64,000 nucleotides of DNA from NCBI GenBank assembly GCA_964654415.1, contig CAZZIP010000002.1, positions 124,001-188,000 of the forward strand, read 5' to 3'. This DNA comes from Methylohalobius sp964654415 (GTDB lineage Bacteria; Pseudomonadota; Gammaproteobacteria; Methylococcales; Methylothermaceae). Position 1 is the stretch's first letter. Each line of letters starts with the position of its first letter. The notes below the pieces were generated by a model, which did no database searches, had not been told where the DNA came from, and saw only the letters and a program-made list of their open reading frames with translations. The position numbers and the translations under genes were made by a program. Positions 51,467-61,660 of this stretch are shown one piece after another.

Positions 51467-53241
51467 TGACCGCCAACGGTTTATTGCAGATTGCGATTTA
51501 CCTCGCAACCTTGCTGGCGCTGGCCAAACCGCTGGGAAGATACATGGCCCGCGTCTATCAGGGCGAGCCGGCGGGCCTAAACCGCTGGCTGGCGCCGGTC
51601 GAGGGCGCGATCTACCGCCTCTGCAGCGTCGATCCCAGGCGGGAGATGCGGTGGACCGAGTACGCCACCGCCCTTCTGCTGTTTAACCTGTTTGGCGCCC
51701 TGCTCCTTTACGCCCTGCAGCGCGCGCAAGGTTTTTTGCCCTTGAATCCGCAAGGTTTGGGCGCAGTCAGCCCGGATTCCGCCTTCAACACCGCCGTCAG
51801 CTTCGTCACCAACACCAACTGGCAAAGCTACGGCGGCGAGAGCTTAAGCTACCTGACCCAGATGCTGGGGCTCACGGTGCAGAACTTCTTATCGGCCGCG
51901 ACCGGCATGGCGACCATGGTGGCCTTCATCCGCGGGTTCACGCGCAAAAGCGCCCAGGGCATAGGCAATTTCTGGGTCGATCTCACCCGCAGTATTCTTT
52001 ATATTTTGCTGCCTTTATCCCTGATCCTGGCCGTGCTGCTGGTAAGCCAAGGCGTGGTGCAAAGCCTTAGCCCCTATCCGAGCGTGCCGCTGCTTGAGCC
52101 GGCCGCCCATGAGGAGCCGGCCTACGACGGGCAGCAAGGCATAACGCAGAAAGCCGAAGCCAAGCAGACGCTGGCCATAGGCCCGGCAGCGTCGCAGATT
52201 GCCATCAAGCAGCTGGGCACCAACGGCGGAGGCTTCTTCAACGCGAACTCGGCGCATCCTTTTGAAAATCCGACCCCCTTGTCCGATTTTCTAGAAACGC
52301 TGGCCATCCTCCTGATTCCGGCGGCGCAGTGTTATGCCTTCGGGGCGATGGTGGGCGACACCCGCCAAGGATGGGCGATCCTGGCGGCTATGACTTGCAT
52401 TTTCGTCCCCCTGGTGTTGGTCACCGTGGCGGCAGAACAAAGCGGCAACCCGGCCTTTACTGCCCTAGGCGTGGACCAGATCGCTTCGAGCCAGCAGGCC
52501 GGCGGCAACATGGAAGGCAAAGAGGTCCGCTTTGGGATCGTTTTGTCTGCTCTCTGGGCGGTTGCCACCACCGCCGCTTCAAACGGTTCGGTCAATTCCA
52601 TGCACGATTCCTACACGCCCATCGGCGGCATGATTCCCATGTGGCTGATGCAGTTGGGTGAAGTGATCTACGGTGGGGTAGGCTCTGGGCTTTACGGCAT
52701 GATCGTGTTTGCCATCATCGCCGTGTTCGTGGCCGGACTCATGATCGGGCGCACCCCGGAATACCTGGGAAAAAAGATCGAAGCCTATGAGATGAAAATG
52801 GCCGCGATCGTCATCCTGATCCCGCCGCTTCTGGTGTTGGGCGGCACCGCGATCGCCGTTCTGATCGATGAGGGCAAATCCGCCATCGCCAATCCGGGCG
52901 CCCATGGCTTCAGTGAGATCCTCTACGCTTTTTCCTCGGCCGGCAACAACAACGGCAGCGCGTTTGCGGGGCTTTCGGCGAACGCGCCGTTTTACAACAC
53001 CGTGCTGGGACTGGCCATGCTGGTCGCCCGCTATTGGCCGATCGTTGCAGTGCTCGCCATCGCCGGCAGCCTCGCCGCCAAAAAAAGCGTACCGGCCAGT
53101 CCCGGCACCTTGCCGACGCATACCCCGCTGTTCGTCGGATTATTGATCGGCACCGTCCTCATCGTCGGCGCACTGACCTTCATTCCCGCCCTGGCATTGG
53201 GGCCGATAGTCGAGCACCTCACGATGATAGGAACAAAATAA
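51466..53241 (+). CDS. kdpA: Potassium-transporting ATPase, subunit A
   Basis: 591 residues, the K+-translocating channel-like subunit (SKT superfamily). Selectivity-filter segments are visible: SFVTNTNWQSYGGES, KQLGTNGGGFFNANSAHPFE, TAASNGSVNSMHDSYTPIGG, and SSAGNNNGSAFAGLS. About ten transmembrane helices. 12 nt to kdpB. Confidence 0.97.
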   Translation: MTANGLLQIAIYLATLLALAKPLGRYMARVYQGEPAGLNRWLAPVEGAIYRLCSVDPRREMRWTEYATALLLFNLFGALLLYALQRAQGFLPLNPQGLGAVSPDSAFNTAVSFVTNTNWQSYGGESLSYLTQMLGLTVQNFLSAATGMATMVAFIRGFTRKSAQGIGNFWVDLTRSILYILLPLSLILAVLLVSQGVVQSLSPYPSVPLLEPAAHEEPAYDGQQGITQKAEAKQTLAIGPAASQIAIKQLGTNGGGFFNANSAHPFENPTPLSDFLETLAILLIPAAQCYAFGAMVGDTRQGWAILAAMTCIFVPLVLVTVAAEQSGNPAFTALGVDQIASSQQAGGNMEGKEVRFGIVLSALWAVATTAASNGSVNSMHDSYTPIGGMIPMWLMQLGEVIYGGVGSGLYGMIVFAIIAVFVAGLMIGRTPEYLGKKIEAYEMKMAAIVILIPPLLVLGGTAIAVLIDEGKSAIANPGAHGFSEILYAFSSAGNNNGSAFAGLSANAPFYNTVLGLAMLVARYWPIVAVLAIAGSLAAKKSVPASPGTLPTHTPLFVGLLIGTVLIVGALTFIPALALGPIVEHLTMIGTK

Positions 53242-53253
53242 TCGGCTCTCCCG

Positions 53254-55413
53254 ATGAGCAAGCAACCTGCAGCACCTTGGTTGGTCAAGCGCACCCTCCC
53301 TGAAAACAAGCCGACGGCGGAAGCTTCGCCAGCCAAAACCCCGCACCGAAAAAAAGGCAAAGCGCCTTTCGTCGATCGCACGATCCTCAAGCAAGCCTTG
53401 GCGGAGTCGTTCCGGAAACTTATGCCCTGGCAGCAATGGAAGAATCCGGTGATGTTCGTCGTCTATCTCGGCAGCCTTCTGACTACGGCGCTTTGGATCC
53501 AGGCGCTGATGGGACAAGGCGAGGCGCCGGCCGGGTTTATCTTTGCCATCGCCGTCTGGCTGTGGTTCACGGTGCTGTTTGCCAATTTCGCCGAGGCGGT
53601 GGCCGAAAGCCGCGGCAAAGCGCAGGCGGCGTTTCTTCGCGGCGCCAAGCGCGACATCGTTGCCAAAAAGCTCCACCAACCTCGTTTCGGCGCCAACTAT
53701 TCGAAAGTTTCGGCGTCCAGCCTACGCCGAGGAGACGTGGTCCTGGTGGAAGCGGGGGATTTCATTCCTGCCGACGGCGAAGTCATCGAAGGGGTAGCCG
53801 CGGTGGACGAAAGCGCCATCACCGGTGAATCCGCTCCAGTGATTCGTGAATCGGGAGGCGATTTCAGCTCGGTGATGGGAGGAACGCGGGTGTTGTCGGA
53901 CTGGCTGGTAGTGAGAGTCTCGGTCAATCCGGGCGAGTCTTTCCTAGACCGCATGATCGCCATGGTGGAGGGCGCCAAGCGGCAAAAAACGCCCAACGAG
54001 ATCGCCTTGACGATCCTATTGGTAGCGCTGACCCTGATTTTTCTATTGGTCACTGCGACCCTGCTGCCGTACTCCCTCTACAGCGTAGAGGCTGCAGGGA
54101 GCGGGCGGCCGATCCCCCTCACCGTGCTGGTGGCGCTTCTGGTCTGCCTCATCCCGACCACCATCGGTGGGCTCTTGCCGGCCATTGGCATCTCCGGCAT
54201 TGGCCGCATGATGCAGAAGAACGTGGTGGCCATGTCGGGGCGCGCTGTGGAAGCTGCAGGCGATGTGGACGTGCTTTTGCTCGATAAAACTGGCACGATC
54301 ACGCTGGGCGACCGTCAAGCGTGCGAATTCCTGCCCGCAAGCGGCGTCTCCCAGCGCGAGCTTGCTGAAGCCGCCCAGCTGGCCTCCCTAGCCGACGAAA
54401 CCCCGGAGGGCCGCAGCATCGTGAGGTTGGCCAAACAGCGGTTCGGCCTTCGAGAACGCGATCTCCAGTCCCTGGGTGCGACCTTCGTGCCGTTTAGCGC
54501 CCACACGAGGATGAGCGGCATCAATCTCGGGCAGCGGCAGATCCGCAAGGGGGCGGCCGATGCGATCCAAGCTTACGTCGAAGCCTTGGGCGGAACGTTC
54601 CCGCAGGAGATTCAGACCATGGTTACGGAGGTCGCGCGGCGCGGAAGTACCCCGTTGGTCGTCGCCGAAGGTCCCAAGGTATTGGGCGTCATCGAGCTTA
54701 AAGACATCATCAAAGGCGGAATCAAAGAGCGCTTCGCGAAACTTAGGCGGATGGGCATCAAGACCGTGATGATCACCGGCGACAACCGCTTGACCGCGGC
54801 CGCCATCGCCGCCGAAGCGGGAGTCGACGATTTTCTCGCCGAAGCCACGCCGGAGGCCAAGCTCAAGCTGATCCGCCAGTACCAGGCCGAAGGCCGGCTG
54901 GTGGCGATGGCTGGGGACGGCATCAACGATGCCCCGGCCCTGGCCCAGGCTGACGTGGCGGTGGCCATGAATACCGGCGCGCAAGCCGCCAAGGAAGCCG
55001 GCAATATGGTGGACCTCGATTCCAACCCCACCAAGCTGATCGAGATCGTCGAGACCGGCAAGCAACTGCTGATGACCCGTGGGGCGCTGACCACCTTCAG
55101 CATCGCCAACGATGTGGCCAAATACTTCGCCATCATCCCTGCGGCCTTTGCGAGCACCTATCCGGCCTTGAATGGTCTCAACCTCATGCGCCTTGCCACA
55201 CCCGAAAGCGCGATTTTAGCGGCGCTCATCTTCAATGCCCTGATCATCGTCGCGCTCATCCCGCTGGCGCTAAAAGGGGTGCGTTACCGGCCGGTGGGAG
55301 CGGGTCGACTGTTGCGCCGCAATTTGCTGATCTACGGGCTTGGCGGGCTGATCGTCCCATTCGTCGGCATCAAAGTGCTCGATACGATCCTAGTCGCCTT
55401 AGGTCTAGGGTAG
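53254..55413 (+). CDS. kdpB: Potassium-transporting ATPase, subunit B (P-type ATPase)
   Basis: 719 residues, about 37 longer than E. coli KdpB because of a Pro/Lys-rich N-terminal tail (TLPENKPTAEASPAKTPHRK). Phosphorylated Asp344 is in LLLDKTGTITLG; the TGES actuator loop (DESAITGESAPVIRES) and the AMAGDGINDAPALAQADVAVA hinge are intact. Energises KdpA. Confidence 0.97.
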   Translation: MSKQPAAPWLVKRTLPENKPTAEASPAKTPHRKKGKAPFVDRTILKQALAESFRKLMPWQQWKNPVMFVVYLGSLLTTALWIQALMGQGEAPAGFIFAIAVWLWFTVLFANFAEAVAESRGKAQAAFLRGAKRDIVAKKLHQPRFGANYSKVSASSLRRGDVVLVEAGDFIPADGEVIEGVAAVDESAITGESAPVIRESGGDFSSVMGGTRVLSDWLVVRVSVNPGESFLDRMIAMVEGAKRQKTPNEIALTILLVALTLIFLLVTATLLPYSLYSVEAAGSGRPIPLTVLVALLVCLIPTTIGGLLPAIGISGIGRMMQKNVVAMSGRAVEAAGDVDVLLLDKTGTITLGDRQACEFLPASGVSQRELAEAAQLASLADETPEGRSIVRLAKQRFGLRERDLQSLGATFVPFSAHTRMSGINLGQRQIRKGAADAIQAYVEALGGTFPQEIQTMVTEVARRGSTPLVVAEGPKVLGVIELKDIIKGGIKERFAKLRRMGIKTVMITGDNRLTAAAIAAEAGVDDFLAEATPEAKLKLIRQYQAEGRLVAMAGDGINDAPALAQADVAVAMNTGAQAAKEAGNMVDLDSNPTKLIEIVETGKQLLMTRGALTTFSIANDVAKYFAIIPAAFASTYPALNGLNLMRLATPESAILAALIFNALIIVALIPLALKGVRYRPVGAGRLLRRNLLIYGLGGLIVPFVGIKVLDTILVALGLG

Positions 55414-55422
55414 GGGGGTTCA

Positions 55423-56001
55423 ATGTTTGCACTCGTCAAACCGGCCTTTCTCATGCTCGGCATCTGGACGGTCCTGACTGGCCTCCTGTACCCGTTGGCG
55501 GTCACGGGCCTCTCCCAAATCCTGTTCCCCCACCAGGCCAACGGCAGCTTGATCCTCGACGAGCAAGGAAAACCGCTAGGCTCAGAGCTCATCGGTCAAC
55601 CCTTCAGCGATCCCAGGCACTTCTGGGGCAGGCCCTCGGCTACCTCGCCTTTTCCCTACAACGCGGCCGCTTCCTCAGGCTCCAACCTGGGGCCGACCAA
55701 CCCGGCTCTGGTGCAGGCGGTCAAAGCGCGGATCGAGGCTTTGCGTGCTGCCGACCCCGGCAACACTGCGCCGATCCCGGTCGATTTGGTCACCGCCTCG
55801 GCCAGCGGCTTGGATCCGCACATCAGCCCCGCGGCGGCCGCCTATCAAATCCATCGCGTGGCCAAAGCCCGCGGCATAGACCCCGAAAGGCTCCGGGCGC
55901 TGGTCGACGCACAGACCGAACCTCGCCAGTTGGGACTTTTCGGCGAACCGCGGGTCAATATATTGAAGCTAAATTTGGCCTTGGACCGATTGCTCAGATG
56001 A
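55423..56001 (+). CDS. kdpC: Potassium-transporting ATPase, subunit C
   Basis: 192 residues with one N-terminal transmembrane helix (8-30) and the periplasmic domain with the conserved GSELIGQPFSDPRHFWGRPS and ASASGLDPHISPAAAAYQIH. It raises potassium affinity of the complex. Overlaps kdpD by 4 nt. Confidence 0.96.
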   Translation: MFALVKPAFLMLGIWTVLTGLLYPLAVTGLSQILFPHQANGSLILDEQGKPLGSELIGQPFSDPRHFWGRPSATSPFPYNAAASSGSNLGPTNPALVQAVKARIEALRAADPGNTAPIPVDLVTASASGLDPHISPAAAAYQIHRVAKARGIDPERLRALVDAQTEPRQLGLFGEPRVNILKLNLALDRLLR

Positions 56002-58760
56002 TGCTAGAACGCCCCAATCCCGACGAACTGCTCGCCAAAGTCGAGCGCGAACAGGCTAAAGCCCGACGCGGCCGGCTTAAGATCTTTTTCGGCGCCGCAG
56101 CAGGCGTAGGGAAAACCTATGCCATGCTGGAGGCCGCTCGGGAAAAAAAGTCGGCCGGCCTGGACGTGGTGGTAGGGCTGGTGGAAACCCACGGCCGCAA
56201 GGAAACCGCTGCTTTGCTCGAAGGACTGGAAATACTACCGCCCAAGCTCATCCCTTATCGGGGCACGATGCTGCGCGAGTTCGACCTGGACGCCGCTTTA
56301 AAGCGCAAACCCGCGCTCATCCTCGTCGACGAACTGGCCCACACCAACGCACCGGGGTCGCGCCATCCCAAACGCTGGATGGACGTCGAGGAACTCTTGG
56401 ACGCCGGGGTCGACGTCTACACCACGCTCAACGTCCAGCATTTGGAAAGCCTCAACGACGACGTACGGCAAATCTCCGGCGTCCGGGTGCAAGAAACCGT
56501 GCCGGACACCGTATTCGAGGAGGCCGATGAGATCGAACTGGTGGACCTTCCCCCCGACGAACTGCTGGTGCGGCTCAAGGAAGGCAAGGTCTACGTGCCA
56601 GAGCAAGCCAAGCGCGCCATCGAAAACTTTTTTCGCAAAGGCAACCTGATCGCGTTGCGGGAATTGGCCTTGCAGCAGACTGCCCACCGGGTCGATGCGC
56701 AGATGCAGGATTACCGCGAAGACCATGCGATCCGCGAGGTTTGGCAGGTCGGCGAGCGCCTCCTGGTCTGCATCGGACCAAACCCTATGGCAGAACGCTT
56801 GGTGCGCGCCGGCAAACGCCTGGCCACCAGCCTTAAGGCCGAGTGGATCGTCGCTTACGTCGAAACGCCCAGGCTCCAGCGCCTACCTGCGGAAAAACGG
56901 GATGCAGTGTTGCGCATGCTGAGGCTAGCCGAGCAGTTGGGCGCGGAAACGGTGACCCTGACTGCACCCGAGATCGGCCAGGCCATCCTCGACTTCGCCC
57001 GCGAGCGCAACGTCACCAAGATCGTAATGGGCAAACCAACGCGGCGGGGCTTAAAGCGTTGGCTACTGGGATCGGTGGTCGACCGGATCGTGGACCAGGC
57101 GCACAATATCCACGTCTATCTCTTAGGCAGCCCTCAAGCCGAAGAGGGTCAGGAGGCGTCTTTGTTTTCCACGGCGCCGCTTCCGGGACTTGGCCAATCC
57201 ACCCGCCGGCCAAACTACCCAGGCTATGCCTTAAGCCTAGGCGTGACTGCGCTGTGTACCTGGATCGCAGCCTATCTGGCCTGGTGGCACTTTGACCTTA
57301 TCAACCTGGCCATGGTGTATCTTTTAGGAGTGGTATTCATCGCCACCCGCTTCGGACTCGGCCCGTCCATTTTGGCCTCGGTACTGGGGTTTGCCGCTTT
57401 CGACTTCTTTTTCGTCACCCCCTATCTTACCTTGTCTATAGCCGACCTTCAGTACCTGTTTACGTTTGCGGCGATGTTGGCGCTGGCGGTCGTGATCAGC
57501 CGCCTGATGGACAACATCCGCTATCAGGTGAAAGTGGCGACCCACCGTGAGCGGCGCGCTGCCCTGCTGTATGCGATGAGCAAGGAGCTTTCCAAAAGCT
57601 CCAGCGAGGAGGAGATCGTGCGCACCGCGGTGCGCCACCTTTATGCCGAGTTCGGCGGCCGCAACACCATTCTGTTTCCAGACGAAACCGGCCGCATCGT
57701 TCTCCCCAAAGGCGCAATGCTCGCCGAATCGCTGCGCGGCAACGAACTGGACCTGGAACTGGCACAGTGGGTGTACGACCACAACGAGATCGCCGGCTGT
57801 GGTACCAATACCCTACCGGGCGCCAAGGCCGTTTACTTTCCTCTGGCAACCCCGGACGAGGTGATCGGAGTGCTGGCGATGCTGCCGGTGAATCTGCGCC
57901 GGATCTTCCTCCCGGAACAGCAGAAACTGCTCGCCACCCTGCTCGGCCAAATCGCACAGGCCATCGAGCGTGTCCGCCTGGCCGAGCAGGCGAGGGCGAT
58001 CGCCGTCCAAATGGAGGCCGAAAGGCTGCGCAACTCCTTGCTCAACTCCATCTCCCACGACTTGCGTACCCCGCTTGCGACCATCGTCGGTTCAGCCAGC
58101 ACCCTGGCTGAAGAAGATGCGACGCTCAAACCGGAAGACCGCCGGGAACTCAGCCAGACGATCTACGAGGAAGCGTTGCGCATGGCCAACCTGGTCAACA
58201 ACATCCTCGATATGGCCAGGTTGGACGCCGGCGCCGCCCGCCTCAACAAGCAATGGCACGCGCTGGAGGAAATCGTCGGGGCTGCCTTGACCCGCCTCAA
58301 GAACCGCCTAGAAGGTCGCCCGCTTACGGTCAAGCTGCCGCGCGACATGCCGCTGATCCAGGTCGATGCGCTCATGATCGAGCAGGTGCTGGTCAACCTT
58401 TTGGAAAACGCCGCGCGCTACACGCCTCCCGGCAGCCCGATCGAGATCCAGGCAGAGCTGTCCCCGCTGATGGTGACGGTTTCGGTAGCAGACAGAGGCC
58501 CTGGGATCCCCAAGGGACAGGAAGATAAGATCTTCGAAAAATTCCATCGGCTGCAGCCTGAAAGCGCCCAAAGCGGCGTCGGCTTAGGACTGGCCATCTG
58601 CCGCGCCATCGTCGAGGCACACGGCGGCTGGATCCACGCCAAAAACCGCGGCATGGGCGGGGCTATCTTCACTTTCGCGTTGCCGCGCGGGTTTTCTCCT
58701 CCCACGATCGACGCGGAGGCCGAAAACGGGGTCAAGCAATGTCTAATTCCCAGCCAGTGA
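55998..58760 (+). CDS. kdpD: Sensor histidine kinase KdpD
   Basis: 920 residues. N-terminal KdpD domain with Walker A GAAAGVGKTYAM (about 31-42), USP-like domain (about 240-370), four transmembrane helices (about 405-510, DUF4118), GAF-type region, then HisKA with His687 in SISHDLRTP and HATPase (NLLENAARYTPPGS, ADRGPGIPKGQ, GLGLAICRAIVEAHGG). It senses low K+ or osmotic stress and phosphorylates KdpE. Confidence 0.96.
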   Translation: MMLERPNPDELLAKVEREQAKARRGRLKIFFGAAAGVGKTYAMLEAAREKKSAGLDVVVGLVETHGRKETAALLEGLEILPPKLIPYRGTMLREFDLDAALKRKPALILVDELAHTNAPGSRHPKRWMDVEELLDAGVDVYTTLNVQHLESLNDDVRQISGVRVQETVPDTVFEEADEIELVDLPPDELLVRLKEGKVYVPEQAKRAIENFFRKGNLIALRELALQQTAHRVDAQMQDYREDHAIREVWQVGERLLVCIGPNPMAERLVRAGKRLATSLKAEWIVAYVETPRLQRLPAEKRDAVLRMLRLAEQLGAETVTLTAPEIGQAILDFARERNVTKIVMGKPTRRGLKRWLLGSVVDRIVDQAHNIHVYLLGSPQAEEGQEASLFSTAPLPGLGQSTRRPNYPGYALSLGVTALCTWIAAYLAWWHFDLINLAMVYLLGVVFIATRFGLGPSILASVLGFAAFDFFFVTPYLTLSIADLQYLFTFAAMLALAVVISRLMDNIRYQVKVATHRERRAALLYAMSKELSKSSSEEEIVRTAVRHLYAEFGGRNTILFPDETGRIVLPKGAMLAESLRGNELDLELAQWVYDHNEIAGCGTNTLPGAKAVYFPLATPDEVIGVLAMLPVNLRRIFLPEQQKLLATLLGQIAQAIERVRLAEQARAIAVQMEAERLRNSLLNSISHDLRTPLATIVGSASTLAEEDATLKPEDRRELSQTIYEEALRMANLVNNILDMARLDAGAARLNKQWHALEEIVGAALTRLKNRLEGRPLTVKLPRDMPLIQVDALMIEQVLVNLLENAARYTPPGSPIEIQAELSPLMVTVSVADRGPGIPKGQEDKIFEKFHRLQPESAQSGVGLGLAICRAIVEAHGGWIHAKNRGMGGAIFTFALPRGFSPPTIDAEAENGVKQCLIPSQ

Positions 58761-59431
58761 TCGTAGTCGTCGAGGACGACCCTCCGCTGCGCCGTTTTCT
58801 ACGTACCTTGCTCTCTGCGCACGGATTTAGAGTATTCGAGGCCGATACCGGAGAGCGCGGCCTGATCGAGACCGGAGTCAGAAAACCCGATCTTGTCATC
58901 CTTGATCTAGGGTTGCCCGACTTGGACGGAGTTCAGGTCATCGAGCGCCTGCGGGCCTGGACGAGCCTGCCTATCCTCATCCTGTCTGCCCGCGGCGCCG
59001 AACAGGACAAGATCGCTGCGCTGGATGCGGGCGCCGACGATTACCTCACCAAGCCGTTCGGCTCGGGTGAGCTCCTGGCGCGCCTCCGGGTGGCTTTGCG
59101 CCATTCGGCGATGAACCCGGAAGAAAGGTCCACCGTCTTTGCAAGCGGCAAGCTCAAAGTGGATCTTGCCAAGCGCTTGGTGTATCTCAACGACCAAGAA
59201 GTGCGTCTTACCCCGATCCAATACCGGCTACTGGCCTTGTTGGTCAAACACGCCGGCAAGGTCCTCACCCACCGCCAGATATTGCGAGAGGTCTGGGGCC
59301 CTGTCCACGCGGACGACGTCCACTACTTGAGAATCTACATGAGCCAACTCCGCCAAAAGCTGGAAGAAGACCCAGCCCGACCGCAGTATTTGCTGACCGA
59401 ACCTGGGATCGGCTATCGCCTACGGACTTAA
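58739..59431 (+). CDS. kdpE: Response regulator KdpE
   Basis: 230 residues, OmpR/PhoB-type. Receiver with acid pocket VEDDPP, phosphorylated Asp56 in LVILDLGLPDLDG, and switch Lys in DYLTKPFGSGEL. Winged helix about residues 135-230 with VRLTPIQYRLLALLVKH and YMSQLRQKLEEDP. Starts inside kdpD (22-nt overlap). Confidence 0.96.
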   Translation: MSNSQPVIVVVEDDPPLRRFLRTLLSAHGFRVFEADTGERGLIETGVRKPDLVILDLGLPDLDGVQVIERLRAWTSLPILILSARGAEQDKIAALDAGADDYLTKPFGSGELLARLRVALRHSAMNPEERSTVFASGKLKVDLAKRLVYLNDQEVRLTPIQYRLLALLVKHAGKVLTHRQILREVWGPVHADDVHYLRIYMSQLRQKLEEDPARPQYLLTEPGIGYRLRT

Positions 59432-59458
59432 ATTCTTAGGTCTTAGGAGGATACAAAC

Positions 59459-60841
59459 GTGCAGACGGCCGCTACTCTTGATCTGACCCAACATTGGGTA
59501 GGTTATGCCTCTCTTGGGATTTTCGGCTTCGCCTACGCGCTGGCGATGCTGGAAGACGTCACCATGCTGCGCAAGTCCAAGTCCATGCTGTTTGCCTCGT
59601 TTCTGATCTGGGTGCTGATCGCCTCGGTCTATGTCTCCTTTGACCTTAAGGAAACCCCAGGCCAGGCGTTTCGCGCTAGCCTGGAGGGCTATGCCGAACT
59701 GTTTTTGTTCATCTTAGTGTCCATGACTTACCTCAACGCCATGGAACAACGCGAGGTATTTGAAAACTTAAGGTTATGGCTGCTCAGCAAAGGGTTCGGC
59801 TACCGCAAGCTGTTTTGGATCACCGGCTTCTTTTCTTTCTTTTTGTCCTCCGTTTGCAACAACCTGACCACCGCCTTGCTCATGGGCTCGGTGGTCATGG
59901 CCATGGCCAAGGAGAACCGCAAGTTCATCGCCCCCGCCTGCGTCAACATCGTGGTCGCCACCAACGCCGGTGGGTCTTTCAGCCCGTTTGGCGACCTTAC
60001 CACGCTTTTGGTTTGGCAAAGTGGGGAGGTCCCGTTTACGCGTTTTTTTACCCTGTTTCTCCCCTCTATCGCCAACTTCCTCGTGCCGGCCGCGATCATG
60101 CACTTTTGGGTGCCCAAGGAAAGCCCAAAGCCTGCCGGCGCCCCCAAGCCTTTACCCTACGGCGCCAAAGGGATCGTGTTTTTGTTCGGGCTGACGATCG
60201 TCACCGCAGCGAGTTTCGACCATTTCTTGGGCCTGCCTCCGGCCGCCGGCATGATGGCCGGCCTGGCTTGTTTGAGCTTGTATTTCTTTTGGCTGTACAA
60301 GGTACGGGTGGAATGGCAGGGCAGCAAGGCACAAAACCCAAGTTCTGCCGTCGCCGCAGAAATCGAGCCCAAACCGGTCGAACTGATCGAGACCAAAGCG
60401 TATTTTGACGTGTTCCACAGCGTCTCGCGGCTGGAGTGGGATACGCTGCTTTTCTTTTACGGGGTCATGACCAGCGTCGCTGGCCTAAGCTTTATCGGCT
60501 ATCTGAAGCTGGCCTCGCAGTTCCTCTATGGCGATTTAGGCCCCACCTTCGCCAACGTGTTGATCGGGGTGATGTCGGCCTTCATCGACAACGCTACTAT
60601 CATGTACGCCGTGCTTACCATGAACCCTACCCTGTCTCAGGGTCAGTGGCTGCTTGCTACGCTCAATGCCGGCGTGGGCGGAAGCCTTCTGGCGATCGGC
60701 TCGGCGGCGGGGGTGGGGCTCCTTGGGATCACCAAAGGGCGCTATACCTTCCTCGATCACCTCAAATGGACGCCGGCGATCGCTTTGGGGTTTGCGGCAA
60801 GCAACGCCTTGCATTTTTGGCTCAACGCCAGATATTTCTAG
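59459..60841 (+). CDS. nhaD: NhaD-type sodium/proton antiporter
   Basis: 460 residues, polytopic. GTG start with AGGAGG 8 nt upstream. It carries NhaD (ArsB/NhaD ion-transporter superfamily) marks: SVCNNLTTALLMGSVVMAMA, INIVVATNAGGSFSPFGDLTT-type loop with the acidic residues, and NATIMYAVLTMNPTLS. NhaD antiporters work at alkaline pH in halophilic and haloalkaliphilic bacteria. It follows kdpE by 27 nt and is possibly cotranscribed, linking K+ and Na+ homeostasis. Confidence 0.9.
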   Translation: MQTAATLDLTQHWVGYASLGIFGFAYALAMLEDVTMLRKSKSMLFASFLIWVLIASVYVSFDLKETPGQAFRASLEGYAELFLFILVSMTYLNAMEQREVFENLRLWLLSKGFGYRKLFWITGFFSFFLSSVCNNLTTALLMGSVVMAMAKENRKFIAPACVNIVVATNAGGSFSPFGDLTTLLVWQSGEVPFTRFFTLFLPSIANFLVPAAIMHFWVPKESPKPAGAPKPLPYGAKGIVFLFGLTIVTAASFDHFLGLPPAAGMMAGLACLSLYFFWLYKVRVEWQGSKAQNPSSAVAAEIEPKPVELIETKAYFDVFHSVSRLEWDTLLFFYGVMTSVAGLSFIGYLKLASQFLYGDLGPTFANVLIGVMSAFIDNATIMYAVLTMNPTLSQGQWLLATLNAGVGGSLLAIGSAAGVGLLGITKGRYTFLDHLKWTPAIALGFAASNALHFWLNARYF

Positions 60842-60908
60842 GGCAACCACCGGTCCACGCGGTGCGAAGTCACTGGATTCAAACCTGGCTTGGGTCGAGC
60901 TGCAACGG

Positions 60909-61655
60909 ATGCCATCGCACCTGCCCAAAATGAGGGCGCTTAGCCTTGCGGTCTTGCTTTCCCTGCTCCTTCACGGGTTGGCCTGGACATGGCTAGGCCA
61001 AAGGCCACCTATGATTCGTAGGCACCCTACGACGGTGGAGGTCTCCCTGCTTGAGATACCCAGCAGGCGAGCTGCCGAGAGCACCCTGGCGCAGAATCCG
61101 CGCCAGGGCGATAAAGGAGACAACAGGTGGCCGAGACTATCCCGGAAAGCCAGAGCCGCCCCTTTGCTGCCGAAGCCGCTTAAGGCGATCAAAAAACCTC
61201 CCCCCAAAACGGTGGCAAAAAAGAACAATTCAATTAAACAACCCCAGCCTAAACCGCCTGAACCTTTCAAAGAGACGATGGCAGCTGCATCAGAACCTTC
61301 CTACCGCCTAGCAAACCCGGAGGCCAGCGGTGATGCTGCGCGCGAGCCTGGCGGTCAAACCGAAGCCTCGCCAGCACCCAGTCATCCGGCAAATTATCTT
61401 TACAATCCCAAACCGCCCTATCCCCTCCTCGCCCGCGCACGGGGTTGGGAAGGAGTAGTAAAGCTACGCATCCACGTTTTGCAGGATGGTTCTTGCGACC
61501 ATGCTGAAATTTACCAAAGCAGCGGTCATGGGGTTCTAGACGAGGCAGCGCTGGAGGCCGTCAAAACCTGGCGTTTTGTGCCGGCAAGGCGAGGTCACGA
61601 GCCGGTGGCCAGTTGGGTCGTGGTTCCCGTCGCTTTTAAGCTAACTAACAGATAA
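60909..61655 (+). CDS. tonB: TonB protein
   Basis: 248 residues from ATG 60909; ATG 60930, at the start of the membrane anchor (MRALSLAVLLSLLLHGLAW), is equally possible. After the anchor with the His of the S-x-x-x-H motif, a Pro/Lys-rich linker (KPLKAIKKPPPKTVAKK), then the C-terminal TonB domain: YNPKPPYPLLARARGWEGVV, HVLQDGSCDHAEIYQSSG and LDEAALEAVKTWRFVPAR. It transduces energy to outer-membrane receptors. Confidence 0.92.
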   Translation: MPSHLPKMRALSLAVLLSLLLHGLAWTWLGQRPPMIRRHPTTVEVSLLEIPSRRAAESTLAQNPRQGDKGDNRWPRLSRKARAAPLLPKPLKAIKKPPPKTVAKKNNSIKQPQPKPPEPFKETMAAASEPSYRLANPEASGDAAREPGGQTEASPAPSHPANYLYNPKPPYPLLARARGWEGVVKLRIHVLQDGSCDHAEIYQSSGHGVLDEAALEAVKTWRFVPARRGHEPVASWVVVPVAFKLTNR

Positions 61656-61660
61656 GGTCG

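Noticed and set aside
52320..53121. Minus-strand open frames inside kdpA (up to 180 codons)
   Set aside because: Shadows of kdpA in a high-GC region with no start signal or homology.
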